64,000 nt of DNA, taken from Hyunsoonleella pacifica (GTDB taxonomy: Bacteria; Bacteroidota; Bacteroidia; Flavobacteriales; Flavobacteriaceae). Below the pieces are notes generated by a model. The model worked only from the letters and a program-made list of their open reading frames with translations, did not search any database and was not told the DNA's origin. Positions 33,618-42,366 of the stretch are shown piece by piece. The DNA is taken from the NCBI RefSeq assembly GCF_004310335.1, contig NZ_SIRS01000005.1, positions 186,001 through 250,000 on the forward strand. The letters are read 5' to 3'. A program made the translations under genes and the position numbers. Each line of letters opens with the position of its first letter. The first letter of the stretch is position 1.

Positions 33618-35531
33618 CTATATACTTTTCTTTAATACTATCTTTAAATTATCATTATTTGACACTGATTTTCTAAACATTCTATATGCCTTATATTCAG
33701 CGCTAGGATATTCTCCTTTCTTAATCAGTAATTTTCTTTTAACTGTGATGTAGTTATCATCATTATTAACAAAGTTCAACTGGTATTCTCCATATTTATT
33801 TGTTATTATTATATTTTCAGGTAGTGCCTCAATGGTATAATTACTAGGTATTTTTATTGTAAAATCATCCTCATCAAGATATCCTCTCTGAATTTGCAAG
33901 GGCAACGTTCTATGCCTGTATCTGTCAGGAACAAAACTGTTTCTGTTAAACACATTGGCATGAAAAATAATTCTGTCTCCCACTTTAGAAGCATAATTCC
34001 TTGCATAGGCAGTTATAGCTTCTAAAAATTCGACATCGTCTTTATTATTCTTAAATTTATATGCCTCGACATCTAAACCATTTACATATCCCCACGATTC
34101 TTTATAGTATTCCAACACATCTTTTTTAGACTGATTTTCAAGAAAAAACCTATTATCATATTGAATACCTTTCGTTTTTATCTCTATTGAAGCATTAATA
34201 CTGGCATCTTCTTTCAAATCTATTGTTGCCTTCATAGATTGGTGATTTTTAGTATCTGGATAGTTTACAGTTTTAATAACCTCACTTTTATCTTCCTTTA
34301 CAACTAACACTGCTCTATCGTCAGTAAAATCTCCTATAAAACCAAATGGATGTATTTGACTTGTACAATCTAACCAGATCATATCTTCTTCTTTAGGTAT
34401 ACAGAGTATAATATGATTGCCTTGCGCTAAAGAAGGAAAATCATCTTCAAAATCCACTATTTCCTTTCCTGCTTCTACTACTGTGTAATAGGATTCTACC
34501 CCTGCAATACCTAAAAGCGCTTGTGTATAGTTGGTTAGTCCTTTACAATCTCCATATTTAAGCTCATCTACTTCCATAGCCGCTATTGGTTGAATACCTC
34601 CAATACCAACCTGTACGCTAATGTATCTCGTATTTCCTTGTACATAGTTGTATACAAGTTTTGCTTTTTCTAACGGATCTTCTACGTTCTCAACCAATTG
34701 TAAAATGGCAGCTTTGGTTTCTTCAGATACTTTATCCCTTCCTTCAAGCAAATCGTGCTTTATCCAATCTCCCATTTCTTTCCAGTTACTTGCATTTCCG
34801 TCAATACCATTGTAGTGAAATTTCTCCACCGTAACTAATACATATGGGCTTATATTACCTAAAGAGGGACTTAAATCTTCTGGTCTTAGTGCTTTTACGT
34901 TTTCAATACTATAATTTAAGGTATTTTCAGTTGAGTGACTTTTAATAGTTTCGTATCCTTTAAAGTTTTTTTCTTTGAATCTTAAACCTAGATTAGCATT
35001 ATCTGTTATCTCGTAGCTATTCTTTTCTACACTAACAAAATAACCATTTAGAGGTTTCCAAGAAGGAATAGCCGCTGTATTAGGGGTTTTAATCTCACAA
35101 ATAAACTCAACTGTATAAGGGTATTTTATTGGCGTATATCCCATAAATAACATTCTAGAATCTGAGTATAGTGTACCACCATCAACTGCACTATGATCTA
35201 TAAAATCTTTTTTCTTAAATTTTTTAATTTGCTTCCCTGCAGCATCATAAACAATAGCCTCTATCCCTTTAATTTTTAGGTAATTGTCATATCCAGCTCC
35301 TGCTTCCACAAACTTATTCCCTGCTTTATTTAAAACTGTTACTATTCGTCTAATACTTATAGTCATATTATCCCTAGAGTCAATAACTACATTAGTTTTG
35401 TGTAACCTAACCACTGCATTTGCATGTTCTTTTAGGTTGTCAGGGATAGATAAGCTTGAATAAGAAAAATTTTGAGAAATACCTTTAAAGGAAAACAAAA
35501 AGCATACTAAAAGTGCCATGTTTTTTAACAT
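33618..35531 (-). CDS. DUF3857/transglutaminase domain exported protein
   Basis: 637 residues with a signal peptide (1-19, FKGISQ). DUF3857 covers about 40-230. The transglutaminase-like core has an apparently intact triad: Cys329 in ELKYGDCKGLTNY, His373 in AQGNHIILCIP and Asp388 in MIWLDCTS. Members are frequent in Bacteroidota, located in the periplasm or on the outer membrane, with unknown substrates. Together with the downstream paralogue (2-base gap) it forms an active/inactive pair, suggesting a complex or a divided function. Confidence 0.92.
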   Translation of the reverse strand: MLKNMALLVCFLFSFKGISQNFSYSSLSIPDNLKEHANAVVRLHKTNVVIDSRDNMTISIRRIVTVLNKAGNKFVEAGAGYDNYLKIKGIEAIVYDAAGKQIKKFKKKDFIDHSAVDGGTLYSDSRMLFMGYTPIKYPYTVEFICEIKTPNTAAIPSWKPLNGYFVSVEKNSYEITDNANLGLRFKEKNFKGYETIKSHSTENTLNYSIENVKALRPEDLSPSLGNISPYVLVTVEKFHYNGIDGNASNWKEMGDWIKHDLLEGRDKVSEETKAAILQLVENVEDPLEKAKLVYNYVQGNTRYISVQVGIGGIQPIAAMEVDELKYGDCKGLTNYTQALLGIAGVESYYTVVEAGKEIVDFEDDFPSLAQGNHIILCIPKEEDMIWLDCTSQIHPFGFIGDFTDDRAVLVVKEDKSEVIKTVNYPDTKNHQSMKATIDLKEDASINASIEIKTKGIQYDNRFFLENQSKKDVLEYYKESWGYVNGLDVEAYKFKNNKDDVEFLEAITAYARNYASKVGDRIIFHANVFNRNSFVPDRYRHRTLPLQIQRGYLDEDDFTIKIPSNYTIEALPENIIITNKYGEYQLNFVNNDDNYITVKRKLLIKKGEYPSAEYKAYRMFRKSVSNNDNLKIVLKKSI

Positions 35532-35665
35532 AGTGTAAGTGTTTTTGTGATGTAAATGTAAAGAAACGCTAATAGCTAATTAGTGATAAATATCATATAT
35601 GAAACATTCAAATTAACTAAAAATCGTACAGATTAAATAATTATATACTTGAAAATCGATAAACA

Positions 35666-36118
35666 TTACTCTTTATTCTTTGAATCAATAATAATAGTAA
35701 CTGGACCATCATTAATTAACCCCACTTGCATATTAGCTCCAAACTTTCCTGTTTGTACAGTTTTACCAATAACATGTTCTAGTGTATTTATAAATAACTC
35801 ATATAAAGGTATTGCTATATCTGGTTTAGCTGCTTTAATATAACTCGGCCTATTTCCTTTTTTTGTTGCTGCATGAAGTGTAAACTGGCTTACAACAATA
35901 ATATCTCCATCAACATCTAATAATGATTTATTCATAACATCATTTTCATCACTAAAAATTCTCAGATTAAAAATTTTATTACATAGCCAATTAATATCTT
36001 CCTGAGTGTCTTCATTTACAATTCCAAGAAGCACTAACAAACCTTCATGTATTGATGCTACTTCTTTTTCTTCAATCGTAACGCTTGCTGTTGATACTCT
36101 TTGAATAACTACTTTCAT
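35666..36118 (-). CDS. dtd: D-aminoacyl-tRNA deacylase
   Basis: 150 residues, the standard Dtd size. It has the start MKVVIQRVSTASVTIEEKEVASI, the VVSQFTLHA motif (SQxT catalytic signature, about 78-86) and the C-terminal GxNMQVxLxNDGPVT (FGANMQVGLINDGPVTIIID) that supplies the other half of the cross-subunit site. It removes D-amino acids from mischarged tRNAs. It overlaps rsgA by four bases (ATGA), so the two are coupled. Confidence 0.97.
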   Translation of the reverse strand: MKVVIQRVSTASVTIEEKEVASIHEGLLVLLGIVNEDTQEDINWLCNKIFNLRIFSDENDVMNKSLLDVDGDIIVVSQFTLHAATKKGNRPSYIKAAKPDIAIPLYELFINTLEHVIGKTVQTGKFGANMQVGLINDGPVTIIIDSKNKE

Positions 36119-37092
36119 TCGTTATCCCAATTATCTGTTCTGTAATTTTCTTCTTCTCCTTCTAAAATCTGCACATAACTACGATACCTTGAATATGCAA
36201 TCTCATCAGCTTCTAAAGCTTCTTTTACAGCGCATTTAGGTTCTTTAAGATGCAGACAATTATTGAATTTACAATGTTGTTTTAACTCAAAAATTTCTGG
36301 AAAATAATCTCCAACTTCTTCTTTGTCCATATCTACTACCCCAAAACCTTTAATTCCTGGAGTATCTATAATTTTTCCACCAAAACTAGTATCAAACATT
36401 TCGGCAAAAGTTGTAGTGTGTTGCCCTTGCATATGCTGACTTGATATCTCCTTTGTCTTTAAGTTTAAATTAGGCTCAATAGCATTAACTAACGTAGACT
36501 TACCAACACCTGAATGACCAGAAAACATACTTACCTTATCTCTCATTAAACGTTGTACTTTATCAACATTTTTTCCTGTTTTAGCTGAAATACCAATACA
36601 CTCATAACCTATTTTCCTGTAAACATGTGCTAAATATTTAACTTCTAAAAGTGTTTCTTCATCATAGGTATCTATCTTATTGAATAATAAAATTGTAGTT
36701 ATTGAATAAGCTTCAGCCGTAACTAGAAAACGATCTATAAAACTCGTAAATGTTGGTGGATTATCAATAGTTATCATTAAAAATACCTGATCTATATTCG
36801 CAGATATAATATGTGTTTGTTTAGATAGGTTTACCGACTTTCTTACAATATAGTTTGCTCTATCATGAATGTTGTGGATAATTCCTGAAACCTCATCATT
36901 TTTAGTTTCTAAATCAAAATCTACAACATCGCCAACGGCTATTGGGTTTGTACTTTTTATACCTCTAATACGAAATTTCCCCTTAATACGACATTGATAT
37001 ACTTCTCCCAATTGAGTTTTAACTGTATACCAGCTTCCTGTAGATTTATAAACGCGTCCTGTCATGCATATTTTTCTACCACAAAATAACAA
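36115..37092 (-). CDS. rsgA: Ribosome small-subunit-dependent GTPase A
   Basis: 325 residues as drawn, but the ATG at 37063-37065 (MTGRVYKSTGSWYTV) is the likelier start; the preceding nine residues are atypical. An OB-fold precedes the circularly permuted GTPase with motif order G4 NKID, G1 GHSGVGKSTL, G3 DTPGIKGFG, then the zinc site CKFNNCLHLKEPKC. RsgA checks late 30S subunit maturation. It overlaps dtd by 4 bases. Confidence 0.96.
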   Translation of the reverse strand: MLFCGRKICMTGRVYKSTGSWYTVKTQLGEVYQCRIKGKFRIRGIKSTNPIAVGDVVDFDLETKNDEVSGIIHNIHDRANYIVRKSVNLSKQTHIISANIDQVFLMITIDNPPTFTSFIDRFLVTAEAYSITTILLFNKIDTYDEETLLEVKYLAHVYRKIGYECIGISAKTGKNVDKVQRLMRDKVSMFSGHSGVGKSTLVNAIEPNLNLKTKEISSQHMQGQHTTTFAEMFDTSFGGKIIDTPGIKGFGVVDMDKEEVGDYFPEIFELKQHCKFNNCLHLKEPKCAVKEALEADEIAYSRYRSYVQILEGEEENYRTDNWDNE

Positions 37093-37109
37093 TATTTAAA
37101 TTTAATTTA

Positions 37110-37742
37110 TCAATCAATAATTGCTTTTTTAGTGGTTAGTTGTTTCCCATTGGCTTCAAGACTAAGGATATACATTCCAGAATTCATATCGCTCAAGTCT
37201 AGCTGTAAAATTTTATTATTGGGTTTACCCTCTACAGACTTAACTAACTGACCAGAGATATTAAAAACTTGTACATTGAGGGTTTTATATTCCTCTAAAA
37301 GTTTTAGTTGAAATCGTCCTGTCTTTGAAGGGTTTGGGTATAGCTTTTCTGTTACCAAATCTGATTTAAACGTCGTAATATGAGATTGTTTTATTATTCC
37401 TCCACAACACATCCTGACACATCTATGACTACAATAAGCTATAATTTCGACTGTATTTAGAGCAATATTACCTTCCAAAGCAACCTTTATCTCTTTTTTA
37501 TTTTCAACAATAATTTCTTTTGAATTATATCCTAAATAGGAGACAACAAGTGTATCATTTTCATTAGCTTTAATTTTAAAGTTTCCATCAAAACTTGTAG
37601 TGGTACCTTTATTTGTGTTTTTGATTATAATATTTGCTTCAGCTAGAGAATACCCTTCTGCAGAGACACTCCCTGTAATTGTAGTTTGTGATAATGACGT
37701 AAACCACATTAATAATAAATACATAGTAATTGTTAACTTCAT
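37110..37742 (-). CDS. Small T9SS-secreted protein with carboxypeptidase-like domain
   Basis: 210 residues. It has a signal peptide (1-18, WFTSLSQ), then a carboxypeptidase-regulatory-like beta domain (about 20-95: TITGSVSAEGYSLAEANIIIKNT, TTTSFDGNFKIKA, VVSYLGYNSKEI). A short Cys-rich linker AYCSHRCVRMCCGG (about 102-115) follows, then a type A T9SS sorting domain (LYPNPSKTGRFQLKL, NVQVFNISGQLV, SGMYILSLE). The same N-domain usually heads TonB receptors; here it is joined directly to a secretion tag. The linker's four cysteines could bind metal or form disulfides. Function unknown. Confidence 0.8.
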   Translation of the reverse strand: MKLTITMYLLLMWFTSLSQTTITGSVSAEGYSLAEANIIIKNTNKGTTTSFDGNFKIKANENDTLVVSYLGYNSKEIIVENKKEIKVALEGNIALNTVEIIAYCSHRCVRMCCGGIIKQSHITTFKSDLVTEKLYPNPSKTGRFQLKLLEEYKTLNVQVFNISGQLVKSVEGKPNNKILQLDLSDMNSGMYILSLEANGKQLTTKKAIID

Positions 37743-37929
37743 TTTTTAGTTTTTAAGTTTTATAAATCAAACCTACTTTGAATTGAAAGTTTTAAAAAAT
37801 ATAAATGAGTGAATGCAACCTTTTAACTAGTTAACTGTCCTTAATAAAAAATACTTCAAACCAAAACCATTTTACGTAGGAGTATTTTTATATTAGCATT
37901 TTTTAACCTTATAATTAAAATTCAACAAC

Positions 37930-38379
37930 ATGAAAAAATTAGTATTAGTATTGATTATTTGTGCTTTTAGTTTTCTTGACGCTCAAGCACAAGTAGAGTT
38001 TAAAGTAGTAACAAGTGTAGAATCTATTGTTCCTAGTGGTCTAGGGCGTTCTAGAATTATTAGCGCAAACGACAAAAAAGATTATAAAGAATACACATCA
38101 ACCCAAACAGAAGAAGACAATACTAGAAATAAGTCTAAACGAGGAGATATTAGAGTTAAAGGCTTTGATGAAACTAAGCTATTAAACTTTTTTAACATTG
38201 GAGGTATTCGTTTTCAAAATATAGCAGCAAACGATGCCTTAATAACATCAAAAATAAATGCTATGATAGAAGAAGGTTGGGAACTTGCCTTTGTAACCAG
38301 CGCTGTTGAAAGTGCTGGTTATAAAGACAATCAAGGTATATTTATTACTCGCTATATCTTTAAGAGAAACAAAAAATAA
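37930..38379 (+). CDS. Exported hypothetical protein
   Basis: 149 residues with a signal peptide (KLVLVLIICAFSFLDAQAQ, residues 3-21). The mature part has a basic, charged middle (ISANDKKDYKEYTSTQTEEDNTRNKSKRGD) and a C-terminal alpha/beta segment (INAMIEEGWELAFVTSAVES, FITRYIFKR). This ending resembles small domains in which EEGW-E-L precedes a strand, seen in DUF4177-like proteins; that similarity is weak. It is monocistronic with its own terminator. No function can be assigned. Confidence 0.75.
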   Translation: MKKLVLVLIICAFSFLDAQAQVEFKVVTSVESIVPSGLGRSRIISANDKKDYKEYTSTQTEEDNTRNKSKRGDIRVKGFDETKLLNFFNIGGIRFQNIAANDALITSKINAMIEEGWELAFVTSAVESAGYKDNQGIFITRYIFKRNKK

Positions 38380-38402
38380 TTTAAAAAATTATTGTACTAA
38401 GA

Positions 38403-38427
38403 AGCCTCCAAACGGAGGCTTTTTTTA
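38403..38427 (+). terminator. Terminator of the 37930-38379 gene
   Basis: AGCCTCC-AAAC-GGAGGCT followed by seven T, 24 bases past the stop codon. Confidence 0.93.
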
Positions 38428-38527
38428 TCTCTTCTCTGAAAAGAAACTATTCATCAATTATACATGAACTTTAAATGGTTGATGACATTATTACTCCTTT
38501 TACGATGAAAGCTAAAATAACAGTACA

Positions 38528-39052
38528 ATGAAAAAATATAACATTTTATTTATCCTTACTCTTCTGGTTGCTACTGTAGCATGTGGTAGCGATTCTGAAA
38601 ACATGAATAACCTACCTAGCAATGATGTAAGAACCATAAGCATCAATGGAGGACCATTAATTGAAATCGATACCGTACAAGGTCAATTTATAAAAGATTA
38701 TGAAGTAAGCAATACAATAGAAGGTAGCTTTTCTGCTACCAATTTCACAACAGGTGATCAAATTTTACTCTTTTTATATGATGACGATGAGAGTAGCTTC
38801 CCTTTTATTAATAATGGAATTTTTCCTATTAATAACAATCCTATTCGAGCAACAGTACGCTACGATAACTTTAGAGAAAGCCTAACAATTAAAGCAAATT
38901 CTGGCTCTGTAACTATAACGGAATATAGTCGTATTGAAGAAAACAATAGGGTTTTTATTAAAATCTCCGGTAATCTTAATATTTCTGATGACTCTGAAAG
39001 CCTAACGGCAACATTCAATAACATACGTGTGCAATGTTTAGAATGCGAATAG
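38528..39052 (+). CDS. Lipoprotein, hypothetical
   Basis: 174 residues with a lipoprotein signal (ILFILTLLVATVACGSDSEN, lipobox Cys about residue 20), followed by an acidic Asn/Asp-rich linker and a beta-rich domain. Segments such as IEGSFSATNFTTGDQILLFLYDDDE and ESLTATFNNIRVQC suggest a jelly-roll-like or DUF6252-like fold common among flavobacterial lipoproteins; I cannot name it firmly. Two cysteines end the protein (QCLECE). Probably surface- or periplasm-facing on the outer membrane. Monocistronic. Confidence 0.75.
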   Translation: MKKYNILFILTLLVATVACGSDSENMNNLPSNDVRTISINGGPLIEIDTVQGQFIKDYEVSNTIEGSFSATNFTTGDQILLFLYDDDESSFPFINNGIFPINNNPIRATVRYDNFRESLTIKANSGSVTITEYSRIEENNRVFIKISGNLNISDDSESLTATFNNIRVQCLECE

Positions 39053-39063
39053 AACTCTAATAA

Positions 39064-39097
39064 AAAAGCCTGTTCAAAATAATTGAAACAGGCTTTC
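39064..39097. terminator. Bidirectional terminator
   Basis: AAAGCCTGTT (39065-39074) pairs with AACAGGCTTT (39087-39096), between the lipoprotein gene and the convergent DAHP synthase gene; T-runs lie on both sides. Confidence 0.88.
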
Positions 39098-39124
39098 TTT
39101 ATTAATTACTAAAAGGGAATCTAT

Positions 39125-40207
39125 CTAACCATTTATTATCTTCTCTTGATGGTTAATAGATTCTTGATGAACGGCTTTAAACATTCTTAAAATAAATTCT
39201 TCGCTTAAACCATGTTGCTCTCCCTCTAAAACCATTTTACCTAAAATCTCATTCCAACGTTTAGATTGTAATACAGCTACATTCTTTTTCTTTTTTAATG
39301 CTCCTATACCATCTGAGGCTTTCATGCGTTGCCCTAGCAACTCTATGATTTGATTATCAACAACATCTATTTGGGCTCTTAAATTATTTAGTGTACTATT
39401 GTATTCCTCTTCTTCATTAGATTCTTTTCTAATTTTCAAATCTTTCATGATTTGGACTAAAGTCTTAGGTGTTACTTGTTGTGCAGCATCACTCCAAGCA
39501 TTATCAGGATCGTAATGTGTTTCTATCATTAAACCATCAAAATTCAAATCTAATGCAGTTTGAGACACATCAAACACCATATCTCTCTTTCCTGTAATAT
39601 GCGAAGGATCGTTAATCAAAGGAATATCAGGGAATCTGTTTTGAAACTCAATAGCCATCTGCCATTCTGGTATGTTTCTGTATTTTGTTTTCTGGTATGT
39701 TGAAAACCCTCTGTGGATGGCACCAATATTCTTAACACCAGAACTATAGATTCTTTCAATACCACCTAACCACAATGACAAGTCTGGATTCACTGGATTT
39801 TTAATTAAAACTGGTTTATCCGTACCTTGTAAAGCATCTGCAATCTCTTGCATAATAAATGGAGAAACTGTAGATCGTGCACCAATCCAAAGTAAATCTA
39901 CATCATGCTCTAATGCTAATTTCACGTGTGCAGCATTGGCAACCTCAGTACATACTTTCATACCTGTTTCTGCCTTAACCTTTTGCAACCACTTTAACCC
40001 TAAAGCTCCAACACCTTCAAAATTACCTGGACGTGTTCTTGGTTTCCAAATACCAGCTCTAAAATAACTCACATCCGTATCTTTTAACTCATGTGCAATT
40101 TTTAAAACTTGCTCTTCTGTTTCAGCACTACAAGGACCTGCAATTACTAATGGATGATCCAATCCTAAATCATCTAACCAAGATCTCATTTCTTTCTTGT
40201 TTTCCAT
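39125..40207 (-). CDS. DAHP synthase / chorismate mutase (type II) bifunctional enzyme
   Basis: 360 residues. Residues 1-about 260 are the class Ib DAHP synthase barrel (PLVIAGPCSAETEEQVLKIA, FRAGIWKPRTRPGNFEGVG, LIKNPVNPDLSLWLGG, DPSHITGKRDMV). Residues about 275-355 are an AroQ-type chorismate mutase (NNLRAQIDVVDNQIIELLGQRMKASDGIGALKKKKNVAVLQ). It commits erythrose-4-P and PEP to the shikimate pathway and makes prephenate. Fusion often lets the mutase domain mediate feedback by prephenate. It is the last gene of the pheA operon, separated from tyrA by inverted family D repeats, and so is likely under the pheA attenuator. Confidence 0.96.
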   Translation of the reverse strand: MENKKEMRSWLDDLGLDHPLVIAGPCSAETEEQVLKIAHELKDTDVSYFRAGIWKPRTRPGNFEGVGALGLKWLQKVKAETGMKVCTEVANAAHVKLALEHDVDLLWIGARSTVSPFIMQEIADALQGTDKPVLIKNPVNPDLSLWLGGIERIYSSGVKNIGAIHRGFSTYQKTKYRNIPEWQMAIEFQNRFPDIPLINDPSHITGKRDMVFDVSQTALDLNFDGLMIETHYDPDNAWSDAAQQVTPKTLVQIMKDLKIRKESNEEEEYNSTLNNLRAQIDVVDNQIIELLGQRMKASDGIGALKKKKNVAVLQSKRWNEILGKMVLEGEQHGLSEEFILRMFKAVHQESINHQEKIING

Positions 40208-40223
40208 TTTTACTTAATATTTG

Positions 40224-40380
40224 AAGCCTCCCCTAGCCCCTCCAAAGGAGGGGAAACCCACTGTTATATATTTACTTATTTATATTAAAATGATTAAAAA
40301 TTTTTCATTTACTTTAAATGTAGCCTCATCCTTATCCGAGTGTTTAAGTTCCTCCCCCTTGTGGAGGTTAGGTGGGGCTG
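40224..40380. repeat. Inverted pair of family D repeats (tyrA / DAHP synthase gap)
   Basis: 40224-40255 (AAGCCTCCCCTAGCCCCTCC then AAAGGAGGGG) and 40349-40380 (TTCCTCCCCCTTGTGGAGGT then TAGGTGGGGCTG) are opposed copies around a 93-base AT-rich spacer. The inner arm runs into tyrA and provides its last codons and stop. The same arrangement occurs at 51268-51361. Confidence 0.85.
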
Positions 40381-41219
40381 TCTATTATATTCTTTATACG
40401 ATTGGTACTCTTCATCTCATCATAAATTGCTGCAAAATCATCAGCTGCCATCAACTCTTTAAAATGAGTAAGGTTATTTATATATTCTTCTAATGTTTCA
40501 ATAACATTAGTTTTATTCTGTTCGAAAATAGGTGTCCACATTTCAGGCGAACTTTTTGCTAAACGTACTGTTGATGCAAACCCGCTACCAGCCATATCGA
40601 AAATATCACGCTCATTTTTCTCTTTTTCAATCACGGTTTTTCCTAACATAAAGGAACTAATATGTGATAGATGCGATACATAAGCAATATGTCTATCATG
40701 GTCTTTAGGATTCATATATCTAATTCGCATTCCTATATCCGTAAATAACTTCAATGCCTTTTCTTGCAATTTAAAGGTGGTTTTTTCAACCTCACAAACT
40801 ATATTTGTTTTCCCTTTAAATAACCCCTCAATTGCTGCTGTTGGTCCAGAATGTTCAGTACCAGCAATAGGATGCATAGCTAAAAAATTTCTTCGTTTTG
40901 GATGATTTTCAACTACTTTACAAATATCTTCCTTTGTGGATCCAGCATCAACTACTAAACCAGTATCAGATATCTTGTCCAAAATGGTTGGCAATAATTT
41001 TACAGTAGCATCCACGGGAATAGAAACAATAACTAAATCAGCATTTTCTAAATCATCTAAAGTCGCCTTTTTATCAATCAACCCTAGCTCCAAAGCAGTA
41101 TTTAAGGTTGTATCTTTTCTACTAATACCATGAATAATCGCATCTGGATTATGCTTTTTGATATCAATAGCAAGACTACCTCCTATTAAACCTACTCCTA
41201 TGGCGTATATCTGCTTCAT
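40368..41219 (-). CDS. tyrA: Prephenate dehydrogenase
   Basis: 283 residues. The Rossmann start AIGVGLIGGSLAIDIKKHNPD (NAD binding) is followed by DLVIVSIPVDAT, VVDAGSTKEDIC, FLAMHPIAGTEHSGPTAA (catalytic His region) and HDRHIAYVSHLSHISSFML. It oxidatively decarboxylates prephenate to 4-hydroxyphenylpyruvate. It begins one base after the aminotransferase stop. The last residues, SPT and stop, are encoded by the edge of a family D repeat, so the native C-terminus may have been changed by that insertion. Confidence 0.96.
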   Translation of the reverse strand: MKQIYAIGVGLIGGSLAIDIKKHNPDAIIHGISRKDTTLNTALELGLIDKKATLDDLENADLVIVSIPVDATVKLLPTILDKISDTGLVVDAGSTKEDICKVVENHPKRRNFLAMHPIAGTEHSGPTAAIEGLFKGKTNIVCEVEKTTFKLQEKALKLFTDIGMRIRYMNPKDHDRHIAYVSHLSHISSFMLGKTVIEKEKNERDIFDMAGSGFASTVRLAKSSPEMWTPIFEQNKTNVIETLEEYINNLTHFKELMAADDFAAIYDEMKSTNRIKNIIDSPT

Positions 41220-41220
41220 C

Positions 41221-42366
41221 CTAATTAACTCTTGAAATTGCTTCTTCTAGAACCTCAGTTGATGCACACAATGAAAAACGAATATAACCTTCGCCTTGAC
41301 TACCAAAAATAGTCCCAGGCGTGATAAATATATGGTTGTTTTTCAGTACTAAATCAATAAATTCTTCAGACTTTAAGTATGGCGGTAACTTTGCCCATAC
41401 AAACATTCCTGTGGCATTCTTATCATAAGTACAGTTTAAAGCCTCTGCTAATTGCCATACCAAATCACGTCGCCGTTTGTAAACACTATTTAAAGTAACA
41501 AACCACATTTCTGAGCATTTTAAAGCCTCAATCGCTCCCTTCTGAATGCCATAAAACATCCCAGAGTCCATGTTACTCTTAACTTTTAAAATATTGCTAA
41601 TATGCTCGCTATTTCCTAGAACCATTCCCACACGCCATCCTGCCATATTAAAAGTTTTACTTAAAGAATTTAGCTCTAAACATACATCTTTGGCACCTTC
41701 AACACTTAAAATACTTCTAGGGTTATCATTAAGCACAAAACTGTACGGATTATCATTTACAATTAAGATGCTATGACGCTTTGCAAATGCTACTAATTCT
41801 TCAAAAACAGTCTCAGTTGGTGTTGACCCTGTTGGCATGTGTGGATAATTAACCCACATTAGTTTTACCTTACTTAAATCTGTTTGCTCTAAGGCTGCAA
41901 TGTTTGGCATCCAGTTATTACTAGCATCCAAATCGTAGGTTACAATCTTAGCCCCTACCAACTTAGTAACAGATTGATATGTAGGATATCCAGGATTTGG
42001 TATTAACACCTCATCTCCCTCATTCAAATATGCCATGGAAATATGCATAATCCCTTCCTTACTTCCCATTAAAGGCAATATCTCATTGGTCGCATTTACT
42101 TTAACACCAAAATGATCTTTATAAAACGCTACCATGGCCTCTCGCAATTCTGGCAACCCTTGGTAACTTTGGTATTTATGCGCAGTGGCATCCATTAAAC
42201 TACCCGAAATAGCATCAATCACTTTTTGTGGTGGTTGCAAATCCGGACTACCAATTCCTAAATTAATGATAGGCTTTCCACTTGCAATAAGCAACCCCAC
42301 TTCTCTTAGTTTTTTAGAGAAATAGTATTCTTCAACTGTATGTAATCGCTTAGCAACTTCTATCAT
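41221..42366 (-). CDS. Pyridoxal-phosphate aminotransferase, class I/II
   Basis: 381 residues, fold type I. Conserved parts: PIINLGIGSPDLQPP near the start, the NPGYPTY segment, the NYPHMPTG substrate region (NPPHNPTG in relatives), VNDNPYSFV with the PLP-contacting Asp, and the Schiff-base Lys in LNSLSKTFNMAGWRVGM. Position between prephenate dehydratase and dehydrogenase suggests it transaminates phenylpyruvate or hydroxyphenylpyruvate, but DAP or other aminotransferases look similar. It shares an ATGA overlap with pheA. Confidence 0.93.
   Translation of the reverse strand: MIEVAKRLHTVEEYYFSKKLREVGLLIASGKPIINLGIGSPDLQPPQKVIDAISGSLMDATAHKYQSYQGLPELREAMVAFYKDHFGVKVNATNEILPLMGSKEGIMHISMAYLNEGDEVLIPNPGYPTYQSVTKLVGAKIVTYDLDASNNWMPNIAALEQTDLSKVKLMWVNYPHMPTGSTPTETVFEELVAFAKRHSILIVNDNPYSFVLNDNPRSILSVEGAKDVCLELNSLSKTFNMAGWRVGMVLGNSEHISNILKVKSNMDSGMFYGIQKGAIEALKCSEMWFVTLNSVYKRRRDLVWQLAEALNCTYDKNATGMFVWAKLPPYLKSEEFIDLVLKNNHIFITPGTIFGSQGEGYIRFSLCASTEVLEEAISRVN

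Noticed and set aside
40221-40493. 90-residue plus-strand ORF starting MKPPLAPPKEG
   Set aside because: A typical spurious frame across family D repeats, and it overlaps the 3' end of tyrA.
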